This document shows positions 1 to 13,629 of a DNA stretch of 64,000 nt, one piece after another. Numbering within the stretch: the stretch's first letter is position 1; each line of letters starts with the position of its first letter. The notes beneath the pieces were generated by a model. The model was given only the letters and a program-made list of their open reading frames with translations. It was not told where the DNA came from and searched no databases. This DNA is from Iris pallida (lineage: Eukaryota > Streptophyta > Magnoliopsida > Asparagales > Iridaceae). A program made the position numbers and the translations under genes. The stretch covers positions 14,253,417 to 14,317,416 of the forward strand of contig JANAVB010002199.1 in NCBI GenBank assembly GCA_029216955.1. Direction: 5' to 3'.

Positions 1-107
1 TTGGCTGATTCAGTTCGGTTTTGGTTTTGATGTTTTAAAATTTCGGTTTATTCGGTTTTGGCTAATTCGGTTCGGTTGAAATCGAATAAACCGAGCGCTC
101 ACCCCTA
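1..107. mobile_element. possible right terminus of a hAT-like DNA transposon
   Basis: The first ~107 bases consist of repeated TTCGGTTTNGGTT-type motifs ending in CCGAGCGCTCACCCCTA. Read inwards this gives TAGGGGTGAGCGCTCGG, which resembles the terminal repeats of many plant hAT-type elements. The other end would lie before the window, so neither the terminal repeat nor an 8-bp target duplication can be tested. The family assignment is inference. Confidence 0.3.
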
Positions 108-539
108 TTTGAGATGACTTGTCCAATTGAAAGTTGGATTGATCTAGTCGGAACTAGATTTGGTTGTCCCTTGTCATTGACTCCAATAGATGATGTAAAT
201 TTTTTTTTGATAGCGAATGGGGTTGGCAGCGACGTCGAAGTCTGTTCTGACGACATCGTGGAGGTCGGATTTCGAGCTCATCTCCTTGAGCTGCTCGAGG
301 CATTTCCAGTAGAAAGTCAAAATATAGGACCAGTGCATTGCTAGTTCAACTAACGGAGAGGAATTGGGGTGGACCGCAGGTTTGCCCTGACCTGTGAGGT
401 TATTTAAGCCCGATGGTTTGTCTGACTTACCCCAGGGTCGGTCCTGTATATAACCAAGGCCGGAGCTGGAAGCTTGAACTATATTAAGTTGCAATGGACT
501 AGAGCATGCATAAACTCATATGAAAAAAGAAATAAGAAA

Positions 540-541
<2 letters not shown>
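108..541. other. unassigned sequence, no gene recognised
   Basis: Short open frames exist on both strands (for example 114-344 and 174-494), but none shows a known motif and none exceeds about 106 codons. I see no promoter, repeat or RNA gene that I can support here. Confidence 0.4.
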
Positions 542-611
<70 letters not shown>

Positions 612-632
612 AAAATTTATATATATATATAT
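542..632. repeat. (TA)n microsatellite
   Basis: An almost pure TA run at 542-609 is followed, after GGAAAATT, by a second short TA run to about 632. The open frame of alternating Tyr and Ile across it is a by-product of the repeat. Confidence 0.95.
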
Positions 633-1107
633 GGAAAATTTATGAAATGTCCAAAAAAGAAAAAGTTTTATGAAAAATCCACCGCACAATAACATTTCAT
701 CGCGTGCCCAGAATTAGCAAAAAATATATAAAGAGGGTTCCGAATGACCTTTTTGCCCTTCCTTCTAATTTATTGAAAATACCCACGAAACTACTCTTAA
801 AAAAAACGTTTCGATACTTCATCTTCTTCCATACGCTGCTCACTTTCGAATCAAGGTTTTCTCCTCAAAAATCTTCAAAAATTCGTCAGAAAATTTCGGA
901 AAGATCGAGACAAACGGCAAAAGTGCTAAAACGGAGGTCCAAACATCATTTTTTTGCGATTCTAAAATTTTGGAAGGCCGTCTAACGAAAAAATGGTTAC
1001 TTTCAGGCTCCTCGAAGATACGCTCATTTTGGGACAAACCGTACCTCGTTTCGCCCTCCCAGTCAAAAGTTATGGCCCTTCAAAGTTTCAACTGACCATA
1101 AAATGCA
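633..1107. other. AT-rich unassigned sequence preceding the palindrome array
   Basis: Frames at 704-985 (+) and 840-1037 (-) are open but low-complexity and without known motifs. The last part (about 960-1107) runs into the palindrome array without an obvious boundary and may belong to the same repeat element. No gene can be supported. Confidence 0.4.
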
Positions 1108-1948
1108 GGAGAATGGTCATTCTCCGTGTTAGAACACGAAAAATGTTAATTTCGCATGAGGGTGGCCATTCTCCGTGTAGTAACACGGAGAATGTCATTC
1201 TCCGTCATAATTTACACGGAGAATAGTCATTCTCTGTGTTAGTAACACGGAGAATGGCATTCTCCGTCTTAATTTACACGGAGAATGACCATTCTCCGTG
1301 CTAAATTACACGGAGAATGGTCATTCTCCGTCTTAATTTACACGGAGAATGGTCATTACAGTGTTAAAACGCAGGAGAATGACCATTCTCCGTATTAGAA
1401 ACACGGAGAATGCCATTCTCCGTGTTAAATAAAACGGAGAATATCATTCTCCGTGTTAAATAAAACGGAGAATGGCCATTCTCCGTATAATTTAGCACGG
1501 AGAATGGTCATTACAGTGTTAAAATGCAGGAGAATGGCCATTCTCCGTGTTAGAAACACGGAAAATGGCCATTCTTCGTGTAAATTAACACGGAGAATGT
1601 CATTATCCGTGTTAAATAAAACGGAGAATGGCATTCTCCGTCTTAATTAAAACGGAGAATGACATTCTCCGTGTTAATTTACACGGAGAATGGTTATTCT
1701 CAGTGTTAAAACGTAGGAGAATGATCATTCTCCGTGTAATTTAGTACGGAGAATGGCATTCTCCGTTTCTAACACGGAGAATGACATTCTCCGTGTTAAA
1801 CGACACGGAGAATGGTCATTCAAATGTTAAAACACAGGAGAATGGCCATTTTCCGTGTTAGAAATACGGAGAATGGCATTCAACACGGAGAATGGCATTC
1901 TCCTTGTTAAAAATGCAGGAGAATGACTATTCTTCGTGTGATATCGAC
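1108..1948. repeat. tandem array of short palindromes (CATTCTCCGTGT / ACACGGAGAATG)
   Basis: The motif GGAGAATG and its reverse complement CATTCTCC alternate about every 31 bp. They form roughly 26 imperfect hairpin units joined by short TTAAAT-, AGAAA- or AATTTA-type linkers. A variant linker with CAGGAGAATG preceded by TGTTAAAA recurs about every 160-200 bp (near 1371, 1528, 1715 and 1835), suggesting a higher-order period. Short frames across it are by-products. I do not recognise a named satellite. The array could be the internal repeat of a DNA transposon, but no flanking termini are visible. Confidence 0.9.
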
Positions 1949-3266
1949 GGAGAACAGTTGACAGAAACCTAATTTTTTTGTTTTTTTGTTTTGTGGAAAA
2001 ATTTTTGACATGAATAAAGATTCAAGAGTTTTCGTTCTTCTTTCAAAACGATGCTAACTCTTATGGAAAAGAAGAAGAAGATCTTCTCTCCATAATTGAC
2101 CTAATTGTCGGAGAAGAAGAAGAAGAAGAAGAAGATGAACGATGATCGGAGTTCGACTGAAAAAAAAAGCATGGTGAACTACGAACGATCTTTGCGATCT
2201 CTGCTGAAGATGAGAGCAATGGAATTCAGATCTCTCGTGAAGAAGAAGAAGAAGAAGAAGAAGAGAATCGCAATCCAGATCTGAGTTTGTGCGGAGGGGT
2301 AGTTATGGTATTAATTTTGTAAATACATAGCATCTAAAGAGAATCTTTGAATATTTGATGTGGAATTATATAATTTTGGGCATTTCATAAAACCCATCCT
2401 GCGGGTGGGTTTTTCATACAACCCAACCCCGAAATTGGGTTTCTCAGCAATTTCCAGTTAAAAATTCGTCATATATATAGGGTCCATCCACCTCTACTCC
2501 TTCATAAACAAAGGTTCAGTGTGAGAATAAGAAGATGTTGGATAATAAAACCCGAAATGTTGTTTTTTCTTTGATTGTTGCAAGCAACATGTGCAGAGAC
2601 TCTTGGATTTCTTTTTTTGGTTACTGTGAGACTTTTTCTTTTTTCTTTTGATAATTTTTTAGAATTGTGTCAGTCTTAATATCTAATAGCAGCAAGAGTC
2701 AAGAAAGTTAAGACTGTTGGGTTTCTTGGTAATATTTTTTGGCCAAATTTTTTAAAAATTCGTATGGTACGCATTTAAAATGCCACAGACTTAAAATTCG
2801 CGTACAAATCTGAAATTTTCAAAAGTACGTAAGTATTATACGACGAAAAAATTCGCGTATAATACGCATTTTATTCGGGTGATTGCTAACAAGGGGCCGG
2901 AGAGAACGAGGAGAGAGTGTTTATGATCCGCAAGCAATTAATGTGAGGATAGGGTTAGGCAAAAGACTAGAGGTTTGGCCATGGAGAAAGCTAGCTTGCT
3001 AGCTGGCTGGGCATAGTTAATGGGAGGAACAGGATGAGAACTAATGCACATGGGTGATCATGCGAATCCAACATATATATATAATGCATGCACTTAAATT
3101 GTTCCTGATCAATCACAGACATATCCCATAAATGACATGCATGCCACTTAGATAGATAGATCCAGGTCCAGCCCTCCTCTGTGTTCTGTACGTTGCCTAT
3201 CTCCTTCATTTAGCCTCTTTTCATACCACCATAATAGGAGGCATCGATCATGAATGAATGCCATGC
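1949..3266. other. unassigned spacer with GAA microsatellites
   Basis: This stretch contains (GAA)n runs at about 2111-2134 and 2239-2263 and smaller ones near 2071. Around 2755-2880 two partly inverted segments share GTAYKGTACGCATTT-like motifs. No open frame longer than about 72 codons occurs and no known motif is present. The final bases (GAA, 3267-3269) are the target duplication of the CACTA element that follows. Confidence 0.4.
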
Positions 3267-3269
3267 GAA

Positions 3270-3525
3270 CACTACAACAAATTATGTTAATAACGACACT
3301 TTCTTTACGACACTTACTAAATAAATGTCGTAAATTCTTTATAGTGATGACACTCTACTAAAATGTATCGTCGTAATTAACTATTTATCATAATATATGA
3401 CACTTTTATAAAAATGTCATAGATATAAATTTAACAACACTTTTAAGGATACTTGAAAATGTCGTATAATATTATATACTAAATACAACACTTAAAAAGT
3501 GTCATTTTAAATTTTATTTTCCCAA
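3270..3525. repeat. 5' terminal and subterminal repeats of the first CACTA element
   Basis: The 12-bp terminal repeat is followed by many copies, in both orientations, of a GACACTTWW / WWAAGTGTC motif with YGTCGTAA-like linkers. This architecture is typical of CACTA subterminal transposase-binding regions. Confidence 0.85.
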
Positions 3526-4500
3526 AAAAAATTTCAAATGCTAAATACATCAGCTGAAAAGTGGTATCAAATTTCATTTCCCCCCATTATTTTCACTTTA
3601 CCGCTTCGGCAAAAAAAAAAGGGTGTTCGCCTTCACCTCGTCTGCTTTAAAAAATGGCAGCCATAACACTTCATGTTCCTTATATTTTTTGCTTCTGGTT
3701 TCTCTTTCTCTCTCTCTTCTTCCTTTCTCTTCCCTAAGCTTGTCGTCACCGTCTCGGAGCTCTGGGACAAGGCCTCCGTGCTTGGCCTTCCTGTAGTCTT
3801 TCTCGATTCAAAATCAACGATGCCACCATCAGTATGCAGCTATTCTAACCTCGTCAGGAGCACTCTTATGTCGGATCTCATGCCTCCGGCACGAACGGGG
3901 TCAGCCAGGGCGTCATGCTGATGTACCGCCCTCATGGCTACGGCTAACCAAGACCTGTGCGGCAAGGTGGAGAACACTTTTCTCTATTTTATTTCGATGT
4001 ACCATCCATGTCTTTGCACTGTCGGTGGCCGACGATGATCGTTCATATGCTACGTTAAATTCGACGAGATCAGATCGAGGTCCTCCGGATTGCAGTAAGT
4101 TCACATCTGTTTCTTTCCTGATTTTGACTCGATTTTGTTTTCCTTTTCTTTTAATTCGAACTTATTTTCTTTCTAATCAATCCATTGAAATCAGTTGATC
4201 TCTAAACTATTCTTGTTCGATCCGCTCACCACGTGTTTGTTGATATGTCTCAAAGGAGGTTCATGAGTTCGAATTTGTCGAACTTCAGGTTGGGGATTCG
4301 AGGATCAGTGTTTTTGCGGTTGTGTATCGGTAAGATCCCAGAACTGTTCCTATTTGCATCCTCCAACACAAGAGTACACATTGCAGGAGCTCTCTAGCTG
4401 CTTCGAATTCTGATTTATAAGGTTCGGGGTTTCTTTTACGCCTGCTCAAGTTCATGTCTTTAGCTTCCATTTTGTTGACTGAAGAATTCTCCCAGTATAG
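3526..4500 (+). other. unassigned captured-looking sequence upstream of the RING exons
   Basis: GC content rises here. A CT-rich stretch (about 3700-3735) is followed by a frame at 3673-3921 (82 codons, Leu/Ser/Phe-rich start) that I do not recognise. The region directly precedes the RING gene exons on the same strand, so it may be the 5' part (leader or first exon and intron) of the same captured gene or of a different one. The AG acceptor at 4499-4500 closes it. Confidence 0.4.
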
Positions 4501-5000
4501 GTTTATGTGGACGGAACTACGACCATGTCGACCCATGAAAGAAAAGTAAGTATCAAAGATCATATGGTAATTGATTTTGGCACTTGTTCTGTTAAGAGGC
4601 TATGTTGCACGGTACAAATACATGACACAGACACGGTGACATGGACACTCAATTGATTTTGGCTTGTCCTAGCATGTTCTGGAGAGTATATGAGCTTCCT
4701 AGGTTAGAGGTTTCTGATTTGAAGTTACAATCTTGTTGACTCTTTGTTCTTTGTTTTGGTGTCAGCTATGATTTTTCCCTCTTTGATGTAGCTACATAAT
4801 AGGATAACCGACATGTAAGAGAAAAAGCAGAAAGCAGTGTGTATGGAAAGGTATATGAGGAGAGATGAGGATGAGAGGCGGCAGTTTTCATATATAGATG
4901 TTGAAAGAGAGGAGGAATATGGGATCTGCATGGAGATGAATAGCAAGATTGTCTTGCCAAAATGCAACCATGACATGTGTATGAAATGCTACCGTGAATG
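4501..5000 (+). pseudogene. captured fragment of an AIRP2-like RING-type E3 ubiquitin ligase (two exons)
   Basis: Exon one (4501-4545) encodes VYVDGTTTMSTHERK and sits between a CAGTATAG acceptor and a GTAAGT donor. Exon two (4803-5000) follows an AG acceptor and ends at a GTATGA donor. It encodes QKAVCMERY, an acidic linker, then YGICMEMNSKIVLPKC and CNHDMCMKCYREW. These match the conserved C-terminal half of the small plant RING proteins related to Arabidopsis AIRP2, which transfer ubiquitin in the cytosol. The copy is broken. Codon 4816-4818 is TAA within exon two. The first zinc-binding cysteine of the ring is replaced by tyrosine (EEYGIC where the family has a cysteine). The last ring exon with the Cys-Pro-x-Cys pair is not found nearby. 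Retained introns show DNA-level capture rather than retroposition. The family assignment rests on remembered motifs. Confidence 0.8.
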
Positions 5001-5002
5001 GT

Positions 5003-7749
<2,747 letters not shown>

Positions 7750-7861
7750 ATATATGCTGGTTCAGATTCCATTCTTGTTCCATCTGTTTTTGAGCCATGT
7801 GGTCTAACGCAACTTATAGCTATGCGATATGGTGCTATCCCTGTTGTTCGTAAAACGGGAG
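7750..7861 (+). pseudogene. captured exon of a soluble starch synthase (SSIII/SSIV-type)
   Basis: A 112-nt exon is bounded by a TTTTGATAG acceptor and a GTGAGT donor. Its single open frame encodes 37 residues including [20 protein letters not shown] and PVVRKTGG. This block is the conserved GT5 glucosyltransferase segment near the C-terminus of starch synthases, which add glucose from ADP-glucose to glucan chains in plastids. The wording is closest to SSIII- and SSIV-type enzymes as I remember them. Neighbouring starch synthase exons were not found on either side, so only one exon with intron edges appears to have been captured. No in-frame stop is present, but it cannot make an enzyme on its own. 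Confidence 0.85.
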
Positions 7862-10189
7862 GTGAGTGCCTTGAAGATCTGCTTTTGGGCTTTCATATCT
7901 AATTTCTTCACACGTGAAGGGAAAAATTGAGTAATTTGATTATAGAAAATTTGTATGTTGCATATTACCATAAACACCCTATTTTATTTCTTTTACATCG
8001 CATGAAGGTAGGCAACTATCCATCAACCAACATTCTAGGTTATTACAAGGCCCTCTCTCTTGTTGATAAAGTGCAAGTATGAAGGTGGTTTTCTTCGTAA
8101 GGCAAGGGAGAAAGTTAATTCTCTGCTAGGTTGCATAGACACAGATGCAAATACTAATTTAGATAAGAACATGATACGGATTTGAATACTATTTTTTTAA
8201 GATAATTCAATATGAGTACTGCATGAAGACAATTATATTACACATGAAACTTACCTATTTAAAGGATTCACTGCAAAAAATGTTACTTTCTCTTATCTCA
8301 GTTAAGTTTGGCATGATCACGACCATCCTAAATCACTTACAGCTATGTTTTGGGTCAATTTGGAGTATAGACCATGAGCCATATCTATCATCAGTGTCAA
8401 GAAAGTAGTGAAGTCAAATGAAACATGCAATCCTCTGGAGGATTATCTGTGCAACCTTGGTTTTGTGGAGATTATGCATCAAAGTTGGTAACCACAACAT
8501 AAAGTACCCTGGAAAGGCAATTTGTAACTCTGGAGAGATACATAATTGTAAGAGGGCTTGTCAATTTGGCTCAGTGGTGGACGATGCTGGAGCTTGCATC
8601 CTGGAGAATGCTGGTTCGAGTGTCACAAACAACCTCTCCATATAAAGGTTGTTTGTCATCCTGATCCCTCACAAATCCTGTATTAGCAAGTTCGTGGTGG
8701 AGGTCCAATTTATATATATAATGGCGGATGCTAGCTCCGGCAATCAGGGTGATCTTGGAGATCAATCGAGGGTTTCCTAAGAAACACTAGGAAAGGCTCT
8801 CCCCTCAAGTCTTCTCCCTCCCATGGGAGAGGCGAACCTTGGTGTGAAGAGGCCACCAGGTGTGGGGACCTCTAGGGTGGTTCTCCACGAAACCATATAT
8901 GGTTCCTCTCTGCATGCTGGTAAAGCCCAAGCACAAAATGAAGGAGAAGCATCACCTGCTAGTGACAGACATCATGTAAAAGGGGGATGGACACAAGTTT
9001 ACATAAGAAAGCACAAGCAACCAACAAAAGCACCTACACCTGCATTATCTATTGAAGGGAGGGGTGAACTGGATGGACCATCATAATATATTGCATCTGG
9101 TGGTAATGTTCCATACCCTGTTCGTCAAACCCCGTTCCCTTCCGACTCGCTCTTTGCATCAACGCCTGATGTGGCAGTTGGTAATGTAGATACTAACTGG
9201 TAGTGAGGGTCAAAGCTATTTAGCTCTGGTGATTAAATTTCAGGTTTTCTTATAAATTTTGTTAATATATCTATTAGTTGTTGCTGAACCTCTGTAGATT
9301 CTATGCTTTTAACCACTTGGTGTAGTACTTAATATTATTTTTTTATTAATTCTTGTTATGGATCATATTCGTATATCAATCTTTGAGACGTCGGTATTTG
9401 GAATGTAATTTTTATGATCATTGATACATTTATAGATTGGATATGGAAGAATATTAATTGATGACTATATCATTGATCACCAAACTTAGTTCTGAGTTTG
9501 GGATCTGGAGTACCCCAGTTCTCTGGTCGTGACAATTGTGATATCAACACTCAGTAGCATGCCTGGCCTTCAAGGGACTATTACATCACCTGTTAAAAAA
9601 TCTTTCAATCCTCTGTGTTGGGGCAAAATTGTGCTCTAGGAAACTGTGTTCAAAAGATGGGTCAGCCATAGAACATATGAGGCCAGTTGTGGGTAGGTCA
9701 CTACCCCATTCTTCATGTAATATTGGTTTATGCAACCAGGAAGCAATCCTCGAAGTGTCTCTTAGATTAAGGGGTCTAAAATGATAGGATATGTTTCCTG
9801 AAGGGAACTGCTTTGGTCTCTGTAGCACAAATAATAGGACAAAAGACTCTGCAGGGATAATGTCAAAAATGAGACTAACAAGTTGGTTCAGGTACAATTT
9901 TGTTTTTCCATTAGAGTTTGTGCTCTTTGAAGGAGCATGTAATTTTGTTATTGTTCCAAAGTTAGATTCTTCAGATACTTAGTTCAATTTCCTGTATTAG
10001 TCTTGGTTGTTTACTGATACTTAGTGTATGTCCTATCCTATCCTCAGTCTCCCAGTCTTCAATGTTGGTGTGTTATGATATTCCATGAAGAAATTAATCT
10101 TACTAGGAAAAAAAAGCAATCAGTTAAACTAACTCCAGGAATACTTCAGGAAACAACCAAGTTTAAGAAAATGGATGTCAATCCTGTGA
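7862..10189. other. interior of the first CACTA element with unrecognised frames
   Basis: Open frames at 8823-9086 (87 codons; starts MGEANLGVKRPPG, contains GGWTQVYIRKHK), 9586-9897 (minus, 103 codons) and 9791-9982 have no motif I recognise. The first could be the remains of a LINE ORF1 or another captured gene. A SINE-like copy lies at 8558-8705. The rest shows no repeat or gene I can support. Confidence 0.35.
8558..8705 (+). mobile_element. tRNA-derived SINE-like copy with A and B boxes
   Basis: An RNA polymerase III type A box (TGGCTCAGTGG, 8567-8577) and a B box (GGTTCGAGTGT, 8613-8623) are about 36 bp apart, as in tRNA genes and tRNA-derived SINEs. The tail block CCTGTATTAGCAAGTTC matches that of the copy at 6598-6740. 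No cloverleaf can be folded with confidence and no poly-A tail or target duplication is evident. Confidence 0.6.
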
Positions 10190-10375
10190 ACAATCAAGAC
10201 TAATGCTACATTCATAGTTCTATCACGTGAACAATCATTCTAATGCTACATTCAAGTTTAAGTAAATGCTACATTCAAGTTTAATTACTGTAATCAAGAC
10301 TAATGCTACATTCAAGTTTAGGTAAATGGCTATGATCTATCCTGTGAACAATCACTCTAATCCTACATTAAAGGG
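10190..10375. repeat. short imperfect tandem repeat (TAATGCTACATTCAAG motif)
   Basis: The motif (A/C)TAATGCTACATTCAAGTTTA recurs five to six times, interleaved with CTGTGAACAATCA-like segments. The array precedes the 3' subterminal region of the first CACTA element. Confidence 0.7.
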
Positions 10376-10854
10376 TAGGTTAAAAGGTAGGTCTGAGATT
10401 GCTCACAAATCCCCGTAACCTTTTTAAGGTGAGTTTGAGAAAAAGAAATTTGAAAATAAAGTTGGGGGCTGCTCGAGTAAGATGCTTATTTTCTTTCTAA
10501 TTTCTTACAATTTCATCTAACGACTAATAAGTTGAACCATTCTTTCTTTTTCAGGTTCCTCATGACAGAAATTCACTTTTACCTATTTATTGTGGTTCTC
10601 AAGACATGATTCTAATTCGGATGATGACGTTAAGAAGTAGTATTAGTAGTACTCTTGCATATTATGTAATACACTTTGTTAGTCTCAAACAAGTTGAATA
10701 CTATATTCTTGTAATATTTTATTAACATTTTGTACGGGATGAAGTTTTTTTAATATATTACTTTTGGTTAATTATTTGTGATCTTGGTTGAATTTGGTTA
10801 TATATTGAAGATGTTTTGAAGGCATTTAAAATTTGCCGTTCAACTCGGTCTACA

Positions 10855-11333
10855 TGATAATTAAAAAGTGCTATGAATAATATTCATGACATTTATTAAA
10901 TGTCATTGAGTGATTTTAGATGACATTTATAAGGTGTCATAATTTTGACGATACATGTTAAGTTGACACTAGTAAAGTGCCGTGACTAAAATCTTTATAT
11001 GACACATAAAAAAGTGCCATAAAAATTTATCCATGACATTTATTAACTGTCATTGAATGTTTGTAGATGACACTTATAAAGTGTCATAATTTTGATGACA
11101 CTTAATTGCTGTCATTGAAGGATGTTAAAGATGACATCAATAAAGTGTTATGAAATAAGCATTACACGACATTCAAAAAGTATCGTCATAAAGTTATTAC
11201 ATGACACTTTTGTAGTGTCATTGAAAGAAAAAATATTTCTATGACACCCCCTCTAGACAGCACCAAAAAAGTGTCGTAGAAAGTCATTAACGACACTTTT
11301 CGAGTGTCGTTAAAACACTTTTTTGTTGTAGTG
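10855..11333. repeat. 3' subterminal and terminal repeats of the first CACTA element
   Basis: About 480 bp filled with TGACAYTTAT / AAAGTGTCAT motifs in both orientations, ending in the 12-bp terminal repeat TTTGTTGTAGTG. The motif matches that of the 5' end (3270-3525), which supports treating both ends as one element. Confidence 0.87.
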
Positions 11334-11336
11334 GAA

Positions 11337-11650
11337 GCTAGTATGTACCGGCGACGTCGTAAACAGTTGTCAAACGTCGCTAAACGGTTGATATGACAAA
11401 TTTTGTCATGTCAGCATCCTCGTAGCTAAACGTCGCTAATGATGTCGCTAAGTACTGAATAATCGATGACGTTTAGCAACGAAAAATGACGTCGTGGATA
11501 ATTAGCAATTCCTCGTCGCTAAACGCCGCTATCGACAGGCATATTAGCGACGTGCTTTCCTCACTACGACACGCCGCTTTAGCGACAAACAACGACATTT
11601 TTGTGTTAGTGGCCTTGGAGAACAATTTTAACGACTTTTTTGTGTTAGTG
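11337..11650. mobile_element. 3' end of a further CACTA family, with two successive termini
   Basis: The region has a dense GTCGCTAAACG / TTTAGCGACG subterminal motif and runs into TTTTTGTGTTAGTG at 11611. A second copy of the same terminus (ACTTTTTTGTGTTAGTG) ends at 11650. The inverse, CACTAACACAAAAA, would be the 5' terminus but is not found to the left of the first CACTA element. Either the element extends before the window or it is truncated. It is immediately adjacent to the GAA duplication of the first CACTA element, which may have inserted into it. Confidence 0.65.
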
Positions 11651-12547
11651 GTCACGATTTGCGACGATTTTGTATATTTTAATGACTTTTTTTGCATCAT
11701 AAAGTGTTTCATTTTGGTAGCGCCTTCAGAACAATCTCTGCTCGCTCTCGAGAAGGAAAGTTATTGTCGTGTCCGTATCTGCTTAGGACAAACTCCAGAC
11801 TCGACGTGATCTCAATAGAGCTCAGGGTCGCGGGTGACCTCCAGAATCGACCTACCATAAGGCCTCGTTTGGTTCACGGATTCAAGGAATCCGGAAAGAA
11901 AACTTGTTCCTTTCCTTTGTTTGGTAGCCACAAATTTGGGAAACACTTTTCTGGCATGGGGAAAAATAGGAGGAAAAATAGTTCCTCTCATGACCCATGG
12001 GATTCATTTTCCCTCCTCCTTTTCCAACATTAATTACCAAACATTATGACAAAAGTAGCATTGATTTATTACCTATTTTATCAATTAACTCTTCATTATA
12101 ATTATGTTGACATTGGATATTGTTGGAACAATGATATATTTTTTCTTTCCACTACCAAAATACAGTAAAGTAGCGACGGACAATTAGCGACGGAAAATTT
12201 CAGTCGGCGTTAGCGACGGCTTCGTGGCCGCTCGTCGACGGATTACCGACCACACGCCTTTACATTTTTTTTATTTTAATTTTAGGGGGGAAGGTCGCAC
12301 ATCCGTCGGTAGGGTGTCGAAAAAATAGCGACGGAAGGACAGTCGTCGCTACTCAGTCGATTATTTGGCGGAAATTGTGTAGAGAATTGGCGGAACATTT
12401 ATTTCGACTACGTAGCGACGGATATTCAGTCGGCTAGTATCAAATAGTTGCGACTACCTGGCGACGGGCTATACGCCGTCGCTAGTCCGTCGCTAAATAT
12501 ACGTTACAGACTTTAAATGAAACGGCGGGGGGAACTTTTCGCATTCC

Positions 12548-12690
12548 TCCCAAATTCACTCTCTCTCCTCTCTCTCTCTCTCCCGTGGCTTCGGTGATCG
12601 GCGTCGGTGTCGGCGTCCTCTCCTCTCTCTCTCCCGAAGGTAATCCCCTCTCTCTCTCTCTCGATCTCTCTCTCTCTCTCTCTCGTGGTG
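12548..12690. repeat. CT-rich microsatellite region
   Basis: Three (CT)n runs (about 12553-12584, 12622-12642 and 12646-12687) are separated by GGCGTCGGTGTCGGCG and CCGAAGGTAATCCC. The pyrimidine-rich run followed by CCGAAG|GTAATC could be a 5' leader with a donor site for a gene in the CACTA element. That reading is inference. Confidence 0.75.
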
Positions 12691-12699
12691 TCGTATAGG

Positions 12700-13345
12700 G
12701 GCAACGGGGGCGGCGGGCTTGGGACGGGGGCGTCGGAGGCTGGGAGACGGGCTTGGGGCGGGGGCGTCGGGGGCTGGGCGGCGGGCTTGGGGCTGGGACG
12801 TCGTGGGCTGTGCTGCTGGCTTGGGTCGGGGGCTGGGCGGTGGGCTTGGGGCTGGGGCGTCGTGGGCTGGGCGGCGGGCTTGGGGCTGGGGCGTCGGGGG
12901 CTGGGCGGCTGGCTTGGGTCGGGGGCTAGGCGGTGGGCTTGGGGCGGGGGCGTCGGGGGCTGGGCGGCGGGCTTGGGGCTGGGGCGTCGGGGGCTGGGCG
13001 GCTGGCTTGGGTCGGGGGCTGGGCGGTGGGCTTGGGGCGGGGGAGTCGGGGGCTGGGCGGCGGGCTTGGGACGGGGGCGTCGGGAGCTGGGCGGCTGGCT
13101 TGGGACGGGGGCGTCGGGGGTTGGGCGGCGGGCTTGGGACTGGGGTGTCGGGGGCTGGGCGGCGGGCTTGGGGCAGGGGCGTCGGGGGCTGGGCGGCAGG
13201 CTTGGGGCGGCGGCGTCGGAGGCTGGGCGGCTGGCTCACGGCGGGAGCGTCGGGGGTATATGCAACCGACGCACAGCCATAAGCACTCTTCATATATATA
13301 TGCGATCGAACTACTGGGCGGCGGGCTTTGGTCGGGGGCGGCGGG
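12700..13345. repeat. GC-rich 34-bp tandem array inside the second CACTA element
   Basis: The unit reads approximately GCTTGGGGCGGGGGCGTCGG followed by GGGCTGGGCGGCGG. Full units are 34 bp (for example 12844 to 12878) and some are shortened to about 24 bp. There are roughly 18-20 units in total. Runs of four or more G on the plus strand recur several times per unit. All frames of the array lack stops, so the apparent Pro/Ala-rich frame on the minus strand (12556-13404) and the Gly/Ala/Trp-rich plus-strand frames are composition effects. Confidence 0.92.
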
Positions 13346-13629
13346 GGGCTTTGCTTCTCAAATTCATCTGAGTTTATATATTGGCTAAAGAATGTGTTAT
13401 CCATATTGGGTGTTATCCATTAGTTTGGTGGTGTTTGGATTAGTAAATGTGAATATGGGGTTTGGATTCATGGTGTATATGTTCACTGTCTCAAGGACAG
13501 TACGAGTTCTATCAGTTGTGTGCTTCTATATAGATGTATATATCTATACATCTAGCTGTGATATACATATGTGTATGTGACAATCTCAGTTAGCGATGGA
13601 CTAGTGACCGGTTAGCGACGGATATTTCC

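Noticed and set aside
474..692. Tyr/Ile repeat peptide (also at 5664-5942 and 56180-56473)
   Set aside because: Translation of TA and T microsatellites; not a gene.
1425..1650. Short frames on both strands through the palindrome array
   Set aside because: By-products of a repeated unit without stops; no start context or known motif.
1108..1948. CRISPR array
   Set aside because: The repeats are palindromes with no unique spacers of constant length, and this is plant nuclear DNA without cas genes.
7750..7861. Functional starch synthase gene
   Set aside because: Only one 112-nt exon was found, inside a CACTA element, with no neighbouring exons.
8567..8623. Functional tRNA gene
   Set aside because: A and B boxes are present but no acceptor stem or cloverleaf could be formed. 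A SINE is the better explanation.
9586..9897. 103-codon minus-strand gene
   Set aside because: No known motif and no splice or promoter context. It lies within CACTA filler DNA.
12556..13404. 282-codon proline/alanine-rich protein frame on the minus strand, and Gly/Ala/Trp-rich plus-strand frames
   Set aside because: They overlap in several frames over a 34-bp GC-rich repeat without stops. Openness follows from composition and no frame is favoured.
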